DNA of 64,000 nt from CAXBBB01 sp963793245. Lineage in GTDB: Bacteria; Bacteroidota; Rhodothermia; Rhodothermales; BA12. Below the pieces are notes generated by a model. It searched no databases. It was not told the DNA's origin and saw nothing but the letters and a program-made list of their open reading frames with translations. This document shows positions 23,784 to 32,391 of the stretch, piece by piece; within the stretch, counting starts at the first letter, position 1, and each line of letters starts with the position of its first letter. The DNA lies in the NCBI GenBank assembly GCA_963793245.1, contig CAWBZG010000005.1, positions 186,001-250,000 of the forward strand, read 5' to 3'. The position numbers and the translations under genes were made by a program.

Positions 23784-25607
23784 TCACTCACCAAACGCAA
23801 ACTCGCCTACGGTGATCGGTAGGCGGCCTATCGCGTCGAGTTGGCCAAGCAGCAAGTCGGCGGCAGCGTGGGTGCTGGCGACGGTCGGATCGTAGAAGAC
23901 GGCTTTGGCGTCGGCGTCGGGGAAGGCGAGGACCGAATACGGGTTACCGAAGGCGAGGAGGACGACGGGTTTGCCCGAGTCGAGCGCGGCTTGCACCAAG
24001 TCTTCCTGTCCGGGAAGCAGTCCGGCGTTTCCGCGTCCGCTGACCAGGCGCAGGTAGAGGCCGATTACGACGACGTCGGCGCTGGCGATGCGCGCGGCGA
24101 AGCGGTCGCGAACCGTCGGCGAAGCGCGGCTGTCGAGGTAGCGGCTCGTCAGGACGACGCCAGCGGATTCGAGACGCTGATCCAATTCGGCGACGGCGGC
24201 TTCGATGCTCGTCGAGCCGGTGTAGTTGGACAGGTGGAGGGCGAGCACGTTGGTGCCCGAGGCCAGTGGCAGCGCGTCCGACGTGCGCAGAACGGTGGCG
24301 GCGTCTCGCGCGATGGCGTCGGCGACGCGCTGACCGAGCGGACGGGCGTTGACGTAGTCGAAGGCTTCTTGAGTCGGGACGGCGTCGCGCGACAGGCCCA
24401 AGCGGGCTTTGGCGACGAGGATGCGGCGGGCGGCTTCGTCCAATCGGTCAGCAGCGAGATCGCCCGAGTCGATGGACTGCACGATGGCGCGGGCGGCGGC
24501 GCCTACGTCGCGGGGCGTCAGGATCATGTCGGCTCCGGCGGCAAGAGGCTGGGTGACGCGCTCGGCGAGGTCGAAGTCGTTGGCGAGTCCACCCATGCGC
24601 ACGTCGTCGGTGACGACGAATCCGCGGAAGTCCAGTTCGCCACGCAGCAAGTCGGTGAGGACGGTGGGACTGAACGTCGCGGGACGCTCGACTTCGTCCA
24701 GTCCGGGCACCCACAAGTGAGCAGTCATGACAGCCGTCGGCGAAGCCTGAGCGAACGTCTCGCGGAAAGGACGCAGTTCGATGGCGTCGAGTTGGGCGCG
24801 GTCGCCGTCGACGGTGGCCATGCGGCTGTGCGTGTCGGTCGTCGTGTTGCCGTGTCCGGGGAAGTGCTTGAGCGTCGTCGCAACGCCTGCGGCTTCGGCG
24901 GCCTGAACGTAGGCCGTCACCATCTCGCCTACCAAGTCGGGCCGCTCGCCGTACGACCGGATGTTGATGATCGGGTTGCCGGGATTGTTGTTTACATCGG
25001 CGACCGGAGCAAAGAGCAGCCGCACACCGACCGCTCGGCTCTCCATCGCACTCAACCGCCCCGCCGCTGCTGCATACGCCGGATCGCGCGTGGCGCCGAT
25101 CGCCATGTTCGACGGCAACTCGGTGAACGCATTCGAGAAACGCCCGACACCGCGCTCGTAATCGGCGGCAAAGAACAGCGGCGGACGATTGGCGTCGATC
25201 TGCGCCTGCTGCAACTGCCGCGTCACCTCGAACACCTCGTCCGGTGGAAGCAATCGTCCAACCAGAAAGCCCGTCACGCCCGTCCGCTCGATCAGTCCGA
25301 GCGCGCTTTCGACGATCCCAGCGACGCCGCCCGACGACGGCAGGTTGGCGAGAATCACCTGCCCGGCTCTGGCATCCAGCGAGAGCGTCGCCAGGACGGA
25401 ATCGGCCCACGCTTCGGCTTCGTCCTGCTCCATGCGCGACGGATAGAGGCCGGGCACGTCGTACGCGTCCATCAGCGTGTCGAGCGCACTCACGGTCTGC
25501 TCCGGAATCTCTTCGTCGATGGGCGCGGGTTCGGGCGGAGGCTCGGGCTGCGCGCAGGCGGTGAGCGTGAGCAGGAGCGAGAGCGCGAGGAGTCGGAACG
25601 TAGTCAT
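23784..25607 (-). CDS. GH3-family beta-N-acetylhexosaminidase, lipoprotein
   Basis: This 607-residue protein has a lipoprotein signal (MTTFRLLALSLLLTLTAC) and then a glycoside hydrolase 3 domain. The block TTLKHFPGHGNTTTDTHSR is diagnostic of the NagZ-type branch, where the histidine-aspartate pair acts as acid/base. VVTDDVRMGG carries the nucleophile aspartate. A C-terminal domain (residues 430-607) follows, as in larger secreted family members. It should remove N-acetylglucosamine residues from peptidoglycan or glycans in the envelope rather than in the cytoplasm. The start at 25607 was chosen because it begins the signal sequence. Confidence 0.9.
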   Translation of the reverse strand: MTTFRLLALSLLLTLTACAQPEPPPEPAPIDEEIPEQTVSALDTLMDAYDVPGLYPSRMEQDEAEAWADSVLATLSLDARAGQVILANLPSSGGVAGIVESALGLIERTGVTGFLVGRLLPPDEVFEVTRQLQQAQIDANRPPLFFAADYERGVGRFSNAFTELPSNMAIGATRDPAYAAAAGRLSAMESRAVGVRLLFAPVADVNNNPGNPIINIRSYGERPDLVGEMVTAYVQAAEAAGVATTLKHFPGHGNTTTDTHSRMATVDGDRAQLDAIELRPFRETFAQASPTAVMTAHLWVPGLDEVERPATFSPTVLTDLLRGELDFRGFVVTDDVRMGGLANDFDLAERVTQPLAAGADMILTPRDVGAAARAIVQSIDSGDLAADRLDEAARRILVAKARLGLSRDAVPTQEAFDYVNARPLGQRVADAIARDAATVLRTSDALPLASGTNVLALHLSNYTGSTSIEAAVAELDQRLESAGVVLTSRYLDSRASPTVRDRFAARIASADVVVIGLYLRLVSGRGNAGLLPGQEDLVQAALDSGKPVVLLAFGNPYSVLAFPDADAKAVFYDPTVASTHAAADLLLGQLDAIGRLPITVGEFAFGE

Positions 25608-25677
25608 GGCGCCTGATACCAGAGCACGCGCGCGCCGGTTCAGCCGCCGGATCACGAAGCGCGTACGTTACACCAGG

Positions 25678-25711
25678 GGATCTGGCAGGCTGCCCCCGAC
25701 CTGCCAGATCC
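25678..25711. repeat. Inverted repeat GGATCTGGCAGG / CCTGCCAGATCC
   Basis: A perfect 12-bp inverted repeat surrounds a 10-base C-rich loop. It lies 16 bases after the stop of the PLP enzyme gene and could end its transcript, but no T run follows. The CCTGCCAG core recurs in a hairpin at 31514-31544. Confidence 0.65.
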
Positions 25712-25726
25712 GCGCGGGCCTGCCCA

Positions 25727-26917
25727 TCACATCGCCGCCAGCGCCTGATCTAAATCCGCAACCAGATCATCGGCATGTTCGAGGCCGATGGACAGGCGGA
25801 TGTCGCCAGCAGAGATCCCCAACTCGGCGAACCGTTCGGGCGGCGTCTCTTTGAGCGCACTGATGACGGGCGCGTAGACCAGGCTCTCGTGCCCGCCCCA
25901 ACTCACGCCGATGCTGAAGATCCGCAGTCCGTCGACGAAGCGTTTGATCGACGCTAGATCTTGGGTCGCGACGGTAAAACTCAGCAGTCCGGTCGTGCCG
26001 TTCATCTGCCGCTTGCCCAGCGCATGCTGCGGATGCGATTCGAGACCGGGATGCCGGACCACGCGCACCGCCGCATGCGATTCGAGAAAACGGGCGACCC
26101 GCAACCCGCTCGCTTGGTGCTGCCGCATCCGCAGCGGCAGCGTACGCAGGCTCCGCGTCAGCAGCCACGCGTCGAACGGCGCCATCGCCCCGCCCAGCAA
26201 CTCGACCTCGCGGACCGACAACGACTCCACGTCCGCCGCCCGCCCGATCACGACGCCACCGATCAGATCGCTGTGTCCGCCCAGATACTTGGAGCACGAA
26301 TGCACTTCCAGGTCGATCCCCAGGGCCAGCGGCTGCTGAAAGAGCGGCGTCGCCCACGTGTTGTCGACGACCGTCCGTATGCCGCGCGACCGGGCGAGGT
26401 GGGCAACAGCGGCCAGATCCTGCATCCCGAACACCGCCGACGATGGACTCTCCAGATAAATCAGACGGGTCCGGTCCGTCAGCGCGCGCTCGAACTGCTC
26501 CACCTCGTCTCCCACGACAAACGTCACGCCGACGTCCATCTTCTCGCTCAGATACCCGCTCAGCAGGTTGGCCGCCGGGCCATACGCATTGCGCACCGCG
26601 ACGACGTGATCGCCCGCGCGCAGTCCGCTCAGAATCGCCGCCGAGATTGCCGCCATGCCGGATGCGAACAGCCTGGCGCGCTCCCCGCCCGCCAGATCCG
26701 CGATCTTCGTCTCGGCCAGCCGAACGGTAGGGTTGCCGACACGCGAGTAGAGATAGGCGTTGGTCCGGTCGTCGAATGCCGCGTCGATGGCGTCCCAGTT
26801 TTCAAACGTGAACAGCGAGTTCTGGTACATCGGCGGCACGACGGCGCCTCTGTGATCCGAGCGGTCCTCGCCCAGATGCATCAGGCGCGTTTCCAATCGG
26901 CGAGAGTCGTCAGGCAT
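25727..26917 (-). CDS. Trans-sulfuration PLP enzyme (cystathionine gamma-synthase/beta-lyase type)
   Basis: This 396-residue enzyme belongs to the Cys/Met metabolism PLP family. Visible landmarks are YLYSRVGNPTVRLAE, ERARLFASGMAAISAAIL, the aspartate that contacts the cofactor in TVVDNTWATPLFQQP, and the cofactor lysine K210 in VHSCSKYLGGHSDLIGG. It could make cystathionine, split it, or act as a methionine gamma-lyase; family motifs do not separate these. I prefer ATG at 26917; ATG at 26986 is in frame but adds a low-complexity start. No other sulfur-metabolism gene is next to it. Confidence 0.9.
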   Translation of the reverse strand: MPDDSRRLETRLMHLGEDRSDHRGAVVPPMYQNSLFTFENWDAIDAAFDDRTNAYLYSRVGNPTVRLAETKIADLAGGERARLFASGMAAISAAILSGLRAGDHVVAVRNAYGPAANLLSGYLSEKMDVGVTFVVGDEVEQFERALTDRTRLIYLESPSSAVFGMQDLAAVAHLARSRGIRTVVDNTWATPLFQQPLALGIDLEVHSCSKYLGGHSDLIGGVVIGRAADVESLSVREVELLGGAMAPFDAWLLTRSLRTLPLRMRQHQASGLRVARFLESHAAVRVVRHPGLESHPQHALGKRQMNGTTGLLSFTVATQDLASIKRFVDGLRIFSIGVSWGGHESLVYAPVISALKETPPERFAELGISAGDIRLSIGLEHADDLVADLDQALAAM

Positions 26918-27233
26918 CGTGGAGGGTCGGAGGCAGGTTGAGTCGACAGGCTGAAGCCGTGTCGCGGGGTGTGGGTCAGGCGTCATGGTAGCGTTTCGAC
27001 TTATGCTTTTCAAGCGCAGCCGAAGTCGGACTCTTGCTCGTCGCAGATGTGCCTTCGGGTCAGAGCGTCGCCATACTGAGCCGCACCCGCTGGTCGCTCG
27101 ATCCTCGCCGCAGTTCGTCGCCCCCAGACGCGGCTCGTCGGAAGTAGCTAGTCGAGAAACGACCGAATCCGGTACTCTGCAACCAATCCAACAGAGCGCC
27201 CCGCTCTACTTCGCCCTCCTGCCCCCCGCTGCC
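26918..27233. other. Divergent intergenic region, 316 bases
   Basis: This gap lies between the divergent PLP enzyme and TPR-protein genes and must hold both promoters. I see no RNA gene, no hairpin with a T run and no clear operator. An in-frame extension of each flanking gene runs into it but lacks conservation signs. Confidence 0.5.
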
Positions 27234-27995
27234 ATGACCCGCACACTCTTACCGCTCTTCGCCCTGCTGCTGCTCGCGCTCCCTGTCCAAGCGCAGACTG
27301 CCGACGCCCTGCTGCTCCAGACCCGCGCCGAAGCCGAGGCTGCTTACGACGGCGGAGACGCCGACGCTCTCGAACAGGCCCGCGCCCGATTCGACCGTAT
27401 GGCATCCACCGACCTGCATCCTGCTCTCGCCCACTACTACTCGGCCCTCGCCAGCATCCGCGCCTCCAACCTCGTCGCCGAGGACGAGCGCGACGCCTGC
27501 GTCGACCGCTCGATTGCCAGTGCCAAAGCCGCCATCGACCTGCGCCCCGACTTCGCCGACGCCTACGCCGTTCTGGGATCCGCGTACGGGCGCAAAGTCA
27601 CCGGCATGGTCTCGGGGATGCGCTACGGCCCCAGCGCCAACGATGCGATGGACCAGGCGATGCGCTATGGAGGAGCCAACCCACGCGTGCTCATGTACGA
27701 CGCCATCTCCAACCTCTACAAGCCCGCCATCTGGGGCGGCGGACGCGACAAGGCGATGCAGGGATTCGAGCGCGCCATCGCCCTCTTCGACCTGATCGGC
27801 GATCCGAACCCAGACGACATCGAACCCACCTGGGGACGCAGTGAAGCCCACGCGTGGTACGGTATCGGCCTGCGCGACGGCGGCGACAAGGACGGCGCGC
27901 GTGCCCAGTTCCAACGCGCGCTAGCACTCAACCCGAACAGCGGATGGGTCCGCTACACGCTGATGCCGACCGTAGAGACGAGCGCCCAAAACTGA
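27234..27995 (+). CDS. Secreted TPR-repeat protein
   Basis: This 253-residue protein begins with a signal peptide (MTRTLLPLFALLLLALPVQAQ). The rest is helical with tetratricopeptide-like units, clearest at AKAAIDLRPDFADAYAVLGSAYG and GARAQFQRALALNPNSGWVRYTL. WGGGRDKAMQGFERAIALF fits a third unit. TPR proteins act as scaffolds for other proteins, here in the periplasm. It lies 25 bases upstream of the histidine kinase gene on the same strand, so it may belong to that signalling operon. Confidence 0.83.
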   Translation: MTRTLLPLFALLLLALPVQAQTADALLLQTRAEAEAAYDGGDADALEQARARFDRMASTDLHPALAHYYSALASIRASNLVAEDERDACVDRSIASAKAAIDLRPDFADAYAVLGSAYGRKVTGMVSGMRYGPSANDAMDQAMRYGGANPRVLMYDAISNLYKPAIWGGGRDKAMQGFERAIALFDLIGDPNPDDIEPTWGRSEAHAWYGIGLRDGGDKDGARAQFQRALALNPNSGWVRYTLMPTVETSAQN

Positions 27996-28020
27996 TCCGA
28001 GTCAGAGTATCCTGTACCCC

Positions 28021-29166
28021 ATGACCGATCTCCCCGACGCCTCCCCCCTGCCGCTGCCGCGCTTCACGCTTCGTGGAGTTGCGGCAGCGGCAGCACTGTG
28101 GACGCTGTTCACGTTCATCTACACCATCGCCATCGTCCAGAGCGGCGCCGGACCGTTCATGGGCGTGCTGATCGGGCAGGTGATCCAGACAGCGATCCTG
28201 GCGGGCCTGAGCGTGCCGATCTGGTGGCTCGTCGTTCGCCGGATGGATCGAAAGGCGGCGTGGATGCGCCTGACAACACACGTCGTGCTGGGACCGCTGT
28301 ACGCGTGGGCATCGACCGAACTGTATCTGGGCGTGCTGCGGGCGACGGCGCCGCCGAGCGTTGAACAAGAAGTGATGGGAGCCTATGCATGGCTGGCGAT
28401 TGCGTTTTTCTGGGTGTATGCGCTCCAGTTCGCCGTCTATCACGGCATCCGGTCGTGGCAGCGACTGCGGGCGAGCGAGAAGCGGGCGCTCGAATGGATG
28501 GCGCTGGCACGCGAACGCGAACTAGCGACGCTCCGCGCCCAAGTGCAACCGCACTTCCTATTCAACACGCTCAACTCGATCAGCGCAACCGTCGGGCGCG
28601 ATCCCGACGCGAGCCGCGCCATGCTCGCCCGCCTCGCCGACCTGCTACGCTACGCCCTGGAATCCGGCACTCAACCCGACGTACCACTCCGACGTGAACT
28701 CGACGTAGCGCGCGACTACCTGATGCTCGAAGGGCACCGAATGCGCGACCGTCTGAGCGTCGACTTCCAGATCGACGACCGAGCAGCCGACGCCCGTCTC
28801 CCGCCCATGACGATCCAGCCGCTCGTCGAGAACGCTATCAAACACGGCCTCGCCCCTTCCATTCAAGGCGGGACGATCCGCGTTGGCGTAGCTGTCGAGG
28901 ATGCGGGCGTCGTCGTGACGGTCGAGGACGACGGAAGCGGTCCCGCGTCGGGCGATGGCGGTCTGCCCCAGACACTCTCGCCGTCTCAGGTCGCGTCGAC
29001 GGGCGTTGGGCTGGACAACACGTCGCGCCGATTGGTCCACCTGCACGGAGCGTCGGCAGCGCTGGAGTCCGGGCCGATAGAGCCTCAGGGCTGGCGCGTC
29101 CGCTTCCGCCTGCCACTCGACCACGTTTCGACTACTGCTCCCCTCGCCGCCACCGCTCATGCCTGA
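28021..29166 (+). CDS. LytS-type sensor histidine kinase
   Basis: This 381-residue inner-membrane kinase has four hydrophobic segments in residues 20-150. The His_kinase block LRAQVQPHFLFNTLNSISATV follows, with the phosphorylated histidine in QPHFLFN, then the ATPase domain (LPPMTIQPLVENAIKHGLAPS, VEDDGSG, GVGLDNTSRRL). No extracellular sensor domain is visible, so the signal is probably sensed in the membrane or through a partner. The coding end overlaps the LytTR regulator start by eight bases, making a standard two-component pair. Confidence 0.93.
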   Translation: MTDLPDASPLPLPRFTLRGVAAAAALWTLFTFIYTIAIVQSGAGPFMGVLIGQVIQTAILAGLSVPIWWLVVRRMDRKAAWMRLTTHVVLGPLYAWASTELYLGVLRATAPPSVEQEVMGAYAWLAIAFFWVYALQFAVYHGIRSWQRLRASEKRALEWMALARERELATLRAQVQPHFLFNTLNSISATVGRDPDASRAMLARLADLLRYALESGTQPDVPLRRELDVARDYLMLEGHRMRDRLSVDFQIDDRAADARLPPMTIQPLVENAIKHGLAPSIQGGTIRVGVAVEDAGVVVTVEDDGSGPASGDGGLPQTLSPSQVASTGVGLDNTSRRLVHLHGASAALESGPIEPQGWRVRFRLPLDHVSTTAPLAATAHA

Positions 29167-29923
29167 CGCCCTTCCGATCCGCGTCCTCCTCGTCGACGAC
29201 GAACCCGGCGCACGTGAGTTGCTCCGCGAGTTTCTCGAACCGCACGACGCCGTCATCGTCGCCGAAGCGGGCAACGGCGTCGAAGCCATCGACCTGATCG
29301 CGCAGCACGCTCCCGACCTGGTGTTTCTCGACGTGCAGATGCCGGGGTTGACTGGATTCGATGTGGTCGCTCGCTTGCCCGAGCCGCTTCCGCACGTCGT
29401 GTTCGCGACAGCGTTCGACGCGTTCGCTCTGCGCGCGTTCGAGGCCGGAGCCGTCGACTACTTGCTCAAGCCGTTCGAGCAGGCGCGCTTCGACCAGGCG
29501 TTTGCACGAGCCGCCGCCCAGATCGCGCTTCGCAAACGCGGCGACAGCGCAGAGCCATCGCCTCAACTCCAGACAACCGTCGACGCAGCCAAAGGCGCCC
29601 CGCTGACGCGCCTGTTCGTGCGCATGGGCGAGCGCATCTTGCCCGTCGTGATCGCCGACGTCGTCCACGCCGAAGCATCCGGCGACGCGACGACGCTCTA
29701 CACGCACGACCGCACCTACGTCTGCGGTATGGGCTTAGGCGACCTGGAGACGCGCCTCCCCGACGGCTTCGCGCGTGTCCACCGCTCGCACATAATCGCC
29801 CTCGACGCCATCGAACAGATCACGAGCGACGGCAGCGGCGGCTACGTCGCCATCCTGCGCGGAGGCCGAGAGGTCCGCATCAGCCGCACGTACGCCCCCG
29901 CCATCCGCGACCGGATCTACTAG
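29159..29923 (+). CDS. LytTR-type response regulator
   Basis: This 254-residue regulator pairs with the LytS-type kinase directly upstream. The receiver has the acidic pair LVDDEPGAREL, phosphoacceptor D58 in LVFLDVQMPGLTG, and K in YLLKPFEQ. The C-terminal LytTR DNA-binding domain (about residues 145-254) has VHAEASGDATTLYTHDRTYVCGMGLGDLETRLPDGFARVHRSHIIALDAIEQI. LytTR proteins bind direct repeats in promoters. Genes under its control cannot be identified here; the TPR protein upstream is the nearest candidate. Confidence 0.94.
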   Translation: MPDALPIRVLLVDDEPGARELLREFLEPHDAVIVAEAGNGVEAIDLIAQHAPDLVFLDVQMPGLTGFDVVARLPEPLPHVVFATAFDAFALRAFEAGAVDYLLKPFEQARFDQAFARAAAQIALRKRGDSAEPSPQLQTTVDAAKGAPLTRLFVRMGERILPVVIADVVHAEASGDATTLYTHDRTYVCGMGLGDLETRLPDGFARVHRSHIIALDAIEQITSDGSGGYVAILRGGREVRISRTYAPAIRDRIY

Positions 29924-29929
29924 ATCGTC

Positions 29930-29961
29930 GATGTGTAGACTAATGCCAATCTATACACATC
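29930..29961. promoter_or_regulatory. Inverted-repeat operator of the VapBC operon
   Basis: GATGTGTA (29930-29937) pairs with TACACATC (29954-29961), and the inner TAGA/TCTA extends the symmetry. It ends three bases before the antitoxin ATG. Antitoxin-toxin complexes usually repress their own operon by binding such palindromes. Confidence 0.6.
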
Positions 29962-29964
29962 GGC

Positions 29965-30159
29965 ATGCGAACCAACATCGAAATCGACGACGACCTGATG
30001 GCCGAAGCGCTCGCCGCTACGGGGTCGAAGACCAAGCGCGAAGTCGTCGACCGCGCTCTGCGCACAATCGTCCGGCTGAAGGCGCAGGAGCGTGTCAAGC
30101 AGTTCAGAGGCAAACTGCAATGGGACGGCGACCTGAATGAGATGCGAGCAGACCGATGA
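29965..30159 (+). CDS. vapB: VapB-type antitoxin
   Basis: This 64-residue protein starts MRTNIEIDDDLMAEALAATGSKTKREVVDRALRTIVRLKAQERVKQFRG, the ribbon-helix-helix-like N-terminal pattern of VapB antitoxins that pair with PIN toxins. The C-terminal half would wrap around the toxin. Its stop overlaps the toxin ATG (ATGA at 30156-30159), the normal arrangement for co-translation. A palindrome immediately upstream fits autoregulation. Confidence 0.9.
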   Translation: MRTNIEIDDDLMAEALAATGSKTKREVVDRALRTIVRLKAQERVKQFRGKLQWDGDLNEMRADR

Positions 30160-30554
30160 CGATGGTCGACTCCAGTGTGTGGATCGATTACTTCAACGGC
30201 ACGGACACGTTGCAGACCGACACACTGAATCGTCTTCTTGGTGTCGAGGAAGTGCTCGTAGGCGATTTGATCGTCGCCGAAGTGCTTTCGGGCTTCCGTA
30301 CCGACGACGGCTATCGAACGGGGCGCAGTTTGCTCGCCACCTTTCCCCGAGTCGATCTATTGGGCTACGCCAATGCCCTGCGCGCCGCCGACAACTATAG
30401 AATGCTCCGCAAGCGCGGGATCACGATTCGCAAGACGGCAGACGCGATCATTGCCTCGTTCTGCATCGCCAACGACCACGAGTTGCTGTTCTCGGACCGC
30501 GACTTCGTGCCGTTCGTCGACCACTTGGGCTTACGCTCGGCGATTGCGGCGTAA
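30156..30554 (+). CDS. vapC: VapC-type PIN-domain ribonuclease toxin
   Basis: This 132-residue toxin is a PIN-domain endoribonuclease. The acidic metal-binding residues are all visible: D5 (MVDSSVWIDYF), E42 (VAEVLSGF), D96 (KTADAIIASFC) and D114/D116 (FSDRDFVPF). VapC toxins cut tRNA or rRNA and stop translation when the antitoxin is lost. The active site looks intact. An internal ATG at 30162 could also start translation; the first ATG overlaps the antitoxin stop and is preferred. Confidence 0.93.
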   Translation: MTMVDSSVWIDYFNGTDTLQTDTLNRLLGVEEVLVGDLIVAEVLSGFRTDDGYRTGRSLLATFPRVDLLGYANALRAADNYRMLRKRGITIRKTADAIIASFCIANDHELLFSDRDFVPFVDHLGLRSAIAA

Positions 30555-30623
30555 CGGAGCAGAGGAGTAACAACCGCCCTCAAGCGTGCGGAGTAGGTTG
30601 GCGCCAACTCAACTCTCACGACC

Positions 30624-31502
30624 ATGCGCACCCAAGGCCGACGCCAAAGCACCAACGTCCGCGACCACCGAGGTCGATCGCCAAAAGGAGGACGCGGTCT
30701 CGCCGTCGGTGGCGGCATCGGCGGCGTGGTGATCTTGCTGCTCGGCGCCCTGTTCGGCGTCGACCTGTCCGGACTTACCGGCGGTTCGGGAGGACCGGCA
30801 GCCGGACTGCCTCAGGATCAGCCTGCCGCCGGGCAGGTGATCGACCCACGTAGCCAGACCGAAGCCGAACGCACGGTGAAAGCGCGCGTCGCACTGGCAT
30901 CGACCGAGGACGTGTGGAGCCGACTCTATCAGCAGGCGGGCGAGCGCTACCAGCCGCCGATCCTCAACTTCTTCGACGACGCGGTACAGTCGGCATGCGG
31001 TTTTGCCGATGCTGCCGTCGGTCCGTTCTACTGCCCCGCCAACCGCGAGGTATACGTCGACCTGCGCTTCTTTGACGAGTTGGCGAGTCGCTTCGGCGCG
31101 TCGGGCGATTTTGCGCAGGCGTACGTCATCGCGCACGAAGTCGGCCACCACATCCAGACGCTCGAAGGCATCTCGGATCAGGTGCGGACGGCACAGCGAC
31201 GGACGAACGAAGCCGGAGCCAACGACCTGTCGGTGCGCATGGAGTTGCAGGCCGATTGCCTCGCAGGTGTCTGGGCGCACCACGCCGAGCGCGACAGTGA
31301 TTTGCTCGAAGCGGGCGATGCGCAAGAAGCATTACGCGCCGCCGCTGCTGTCGGCGATGATGCGATACAGCGCCGCGGACAAGGCTATGTCGTCCCCGAG
31401 TCGTTTACGCACGGCACGTCCGAACAGCGGATGGAGTGGTTTCGGCGCGGTTTCCAGAGTGGAGACTTCAACGGGTGCGACACGTTCGGCGGAGCGCTGT
31501 GA
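30624..31502 (+). CDS. Neutral zinc metallopeptidase (YpfJ/KPN_00809 family)
   Basis: This 292-residue protein has a basic N-terminus, one transmembrane segment (GLAVGGGIGGVVILLLGALFG, about 25-45), and a zinc-binding site IAHEVGHHIQTL (H171, E172, H175). Conserved blocks VDLRFFDEL and ELQADCLAGVWAHHA surround the site; ELQADC probably gives the third zinc ligand. FxxYGVPESFTHGTSEQRMEWFRRGF-like C-terminal residues complete the family pattern. The substrate is unknown. The stop overlaps the menH GTG start. Confidence 0.9.
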   Translation: MRTQGRRQSTNVRDHRGRSPKGGRGLAVGGGIGGVVILLLGALFGVDLSGLTGGSGGPAAGLPQDQPAAGQVIDPRSQTEAERTVKARVALASTEDVWSRLYQQAGERYQPPILNFFDDAVQSACGFADAAVGPFYCPANREVYVDLRFFDELASRFGASGDFAQAYVIAHEVGHHIQTLEGISDQVRTAQRRTNEAGANDLSVRMELQADCLAGVWAHHAERDSDLLEAGDAQEALRAAAAVGDDAIQRRGQGYVVPESFTHGTSEQRMEWFRRGFQSGDFNGCDTFGGAL

Positions 31503-32294
31503 CGTCCGACGCTGATCTGGTAGGTCCGCTGGACCTGCCAGGTCTTCCGCCGCTAGTCTGTCTGCACGGGTTTCTGGGACGCGCGGCGGATTGGTCCGGT
31601 TTGGCCGCGCGTTGGCCCGCCCCGGTGTTGGCGCTCGACCTGCCCGGACACGCTTCGGCGACGGGCTTGGCGCACCGCAAGTACACGATGGCTGGTGCGG
31701 CGCGAATGGTTCTCAATGCGATGGACGCAGCACACGTGTCGGCATGGGATAGACGCCCCGCGTTGGTCGGCTACTCGATGGGTGGGCGGCTGGCGCTGCA
31801 TCTGGCGGCTCATCATGCAGATCGATTCTCGGTCGTTGTCTTGGAGAGCGCGTCGCCCGGATTGCGAACGTCAGACGAGCAAGCCGACCGGCGACGAATG
31901 GATCGCGAGCGCTCGGTCGACATCACGCACGACTTTTCCGGCTTCCTCGACCCGATGGTATCGGATGCCGCTGTTCGCCTCACTACCAGACGACGTCCGG
32001 CAGAAACTGATTGCCGACCGGCACACGCACGATCCATCCGAAACCGCCCGCGCGCTCGTCGGCATGGGGACGGGAGCGCAGGCGTCGCTGTGGCATCGGC
32101 TGTCGCGGTTGGAGATACCGGTGCATGCTATCGCCGGATCGTTGGACGCGAAGTTCGTCGGCTTGGCGAGGGCGATGGAGGCTGAATCCGGCGGGCAGAT
32201 CGCCGCGCACATCGTCGACCGAGCTGGGCACATGATTCACGCCGAGCAGCCGGACGCTTTTGCAGATCTACTGACGCGGTTGCTGTCTGGTTAA
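31499..32294 (+). CDS. menH: MenH-like alpha/beta hydrolase, interrupted by a one-base frameshift
   Basis: MenH makes the cyclohexadiene carboxylate of menaquinone synthesis. The first frame has LVCLHGFLGRAADW, the nucleophile elbow LVGYSMGGRLALH and FSGFLDPM. The second frame resumes WYRMPLFASLPDDVRQKLIADR, MGTGAQASLWHRL, IAGSLDAKFVGLA and the catalytic-histidine block AGHMIHAEQPDAF. Removing one C from CCC at 31951-31953 restores a continuous 264-residue protein (FLDRWYRMPLF). The start is GTG at 31499, overlapping the previous stop. Its first 15 codons lie over a hairpin repeat. Whether the frameshift is real or a sequencing indel is open; the second is likelier because both halves are conserved. 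Confidence 0.8.
31514..31544. repeat. Hairpin repeat inside the start of menH
   Basis: GATCTGGTAGGTCC pairs with GGACCTGCCAGGTC around GCT; the only two mismatches become G-U pairs in RNA. The core CCTGCCAG is shared with the inverted repeat at 25678-25711. Here it encodes residues DLVGPLDLPG of MenH. Confidence 0.6.
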
Positions 32295-32391
32295 TGGTGC
32301 CCGGGTTGGAGACTTGGCAAGTTTGAACCGCGCTACGAACCCGGTCCGCATGCGCTCCGTTGGCATCGGACTTCCAACAGACTTGAATCCC

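Noticed and set aside
23841..25616. Long plus-strand open frame opposite the GH3 gene
   Set aside because: It is a shadow of a GC-rich coding strand; the minus strand has a signal peptide and complete GH3 motifs, while the plus-strand product has no recognisable motif.
25678..25711. Classical Rho-independent terminator after the PLP enzyme gene
   Set aside because: The stem is perfect, but there is no T run on the relevant strand and the core matches other repeats, so I list it as a repeat.
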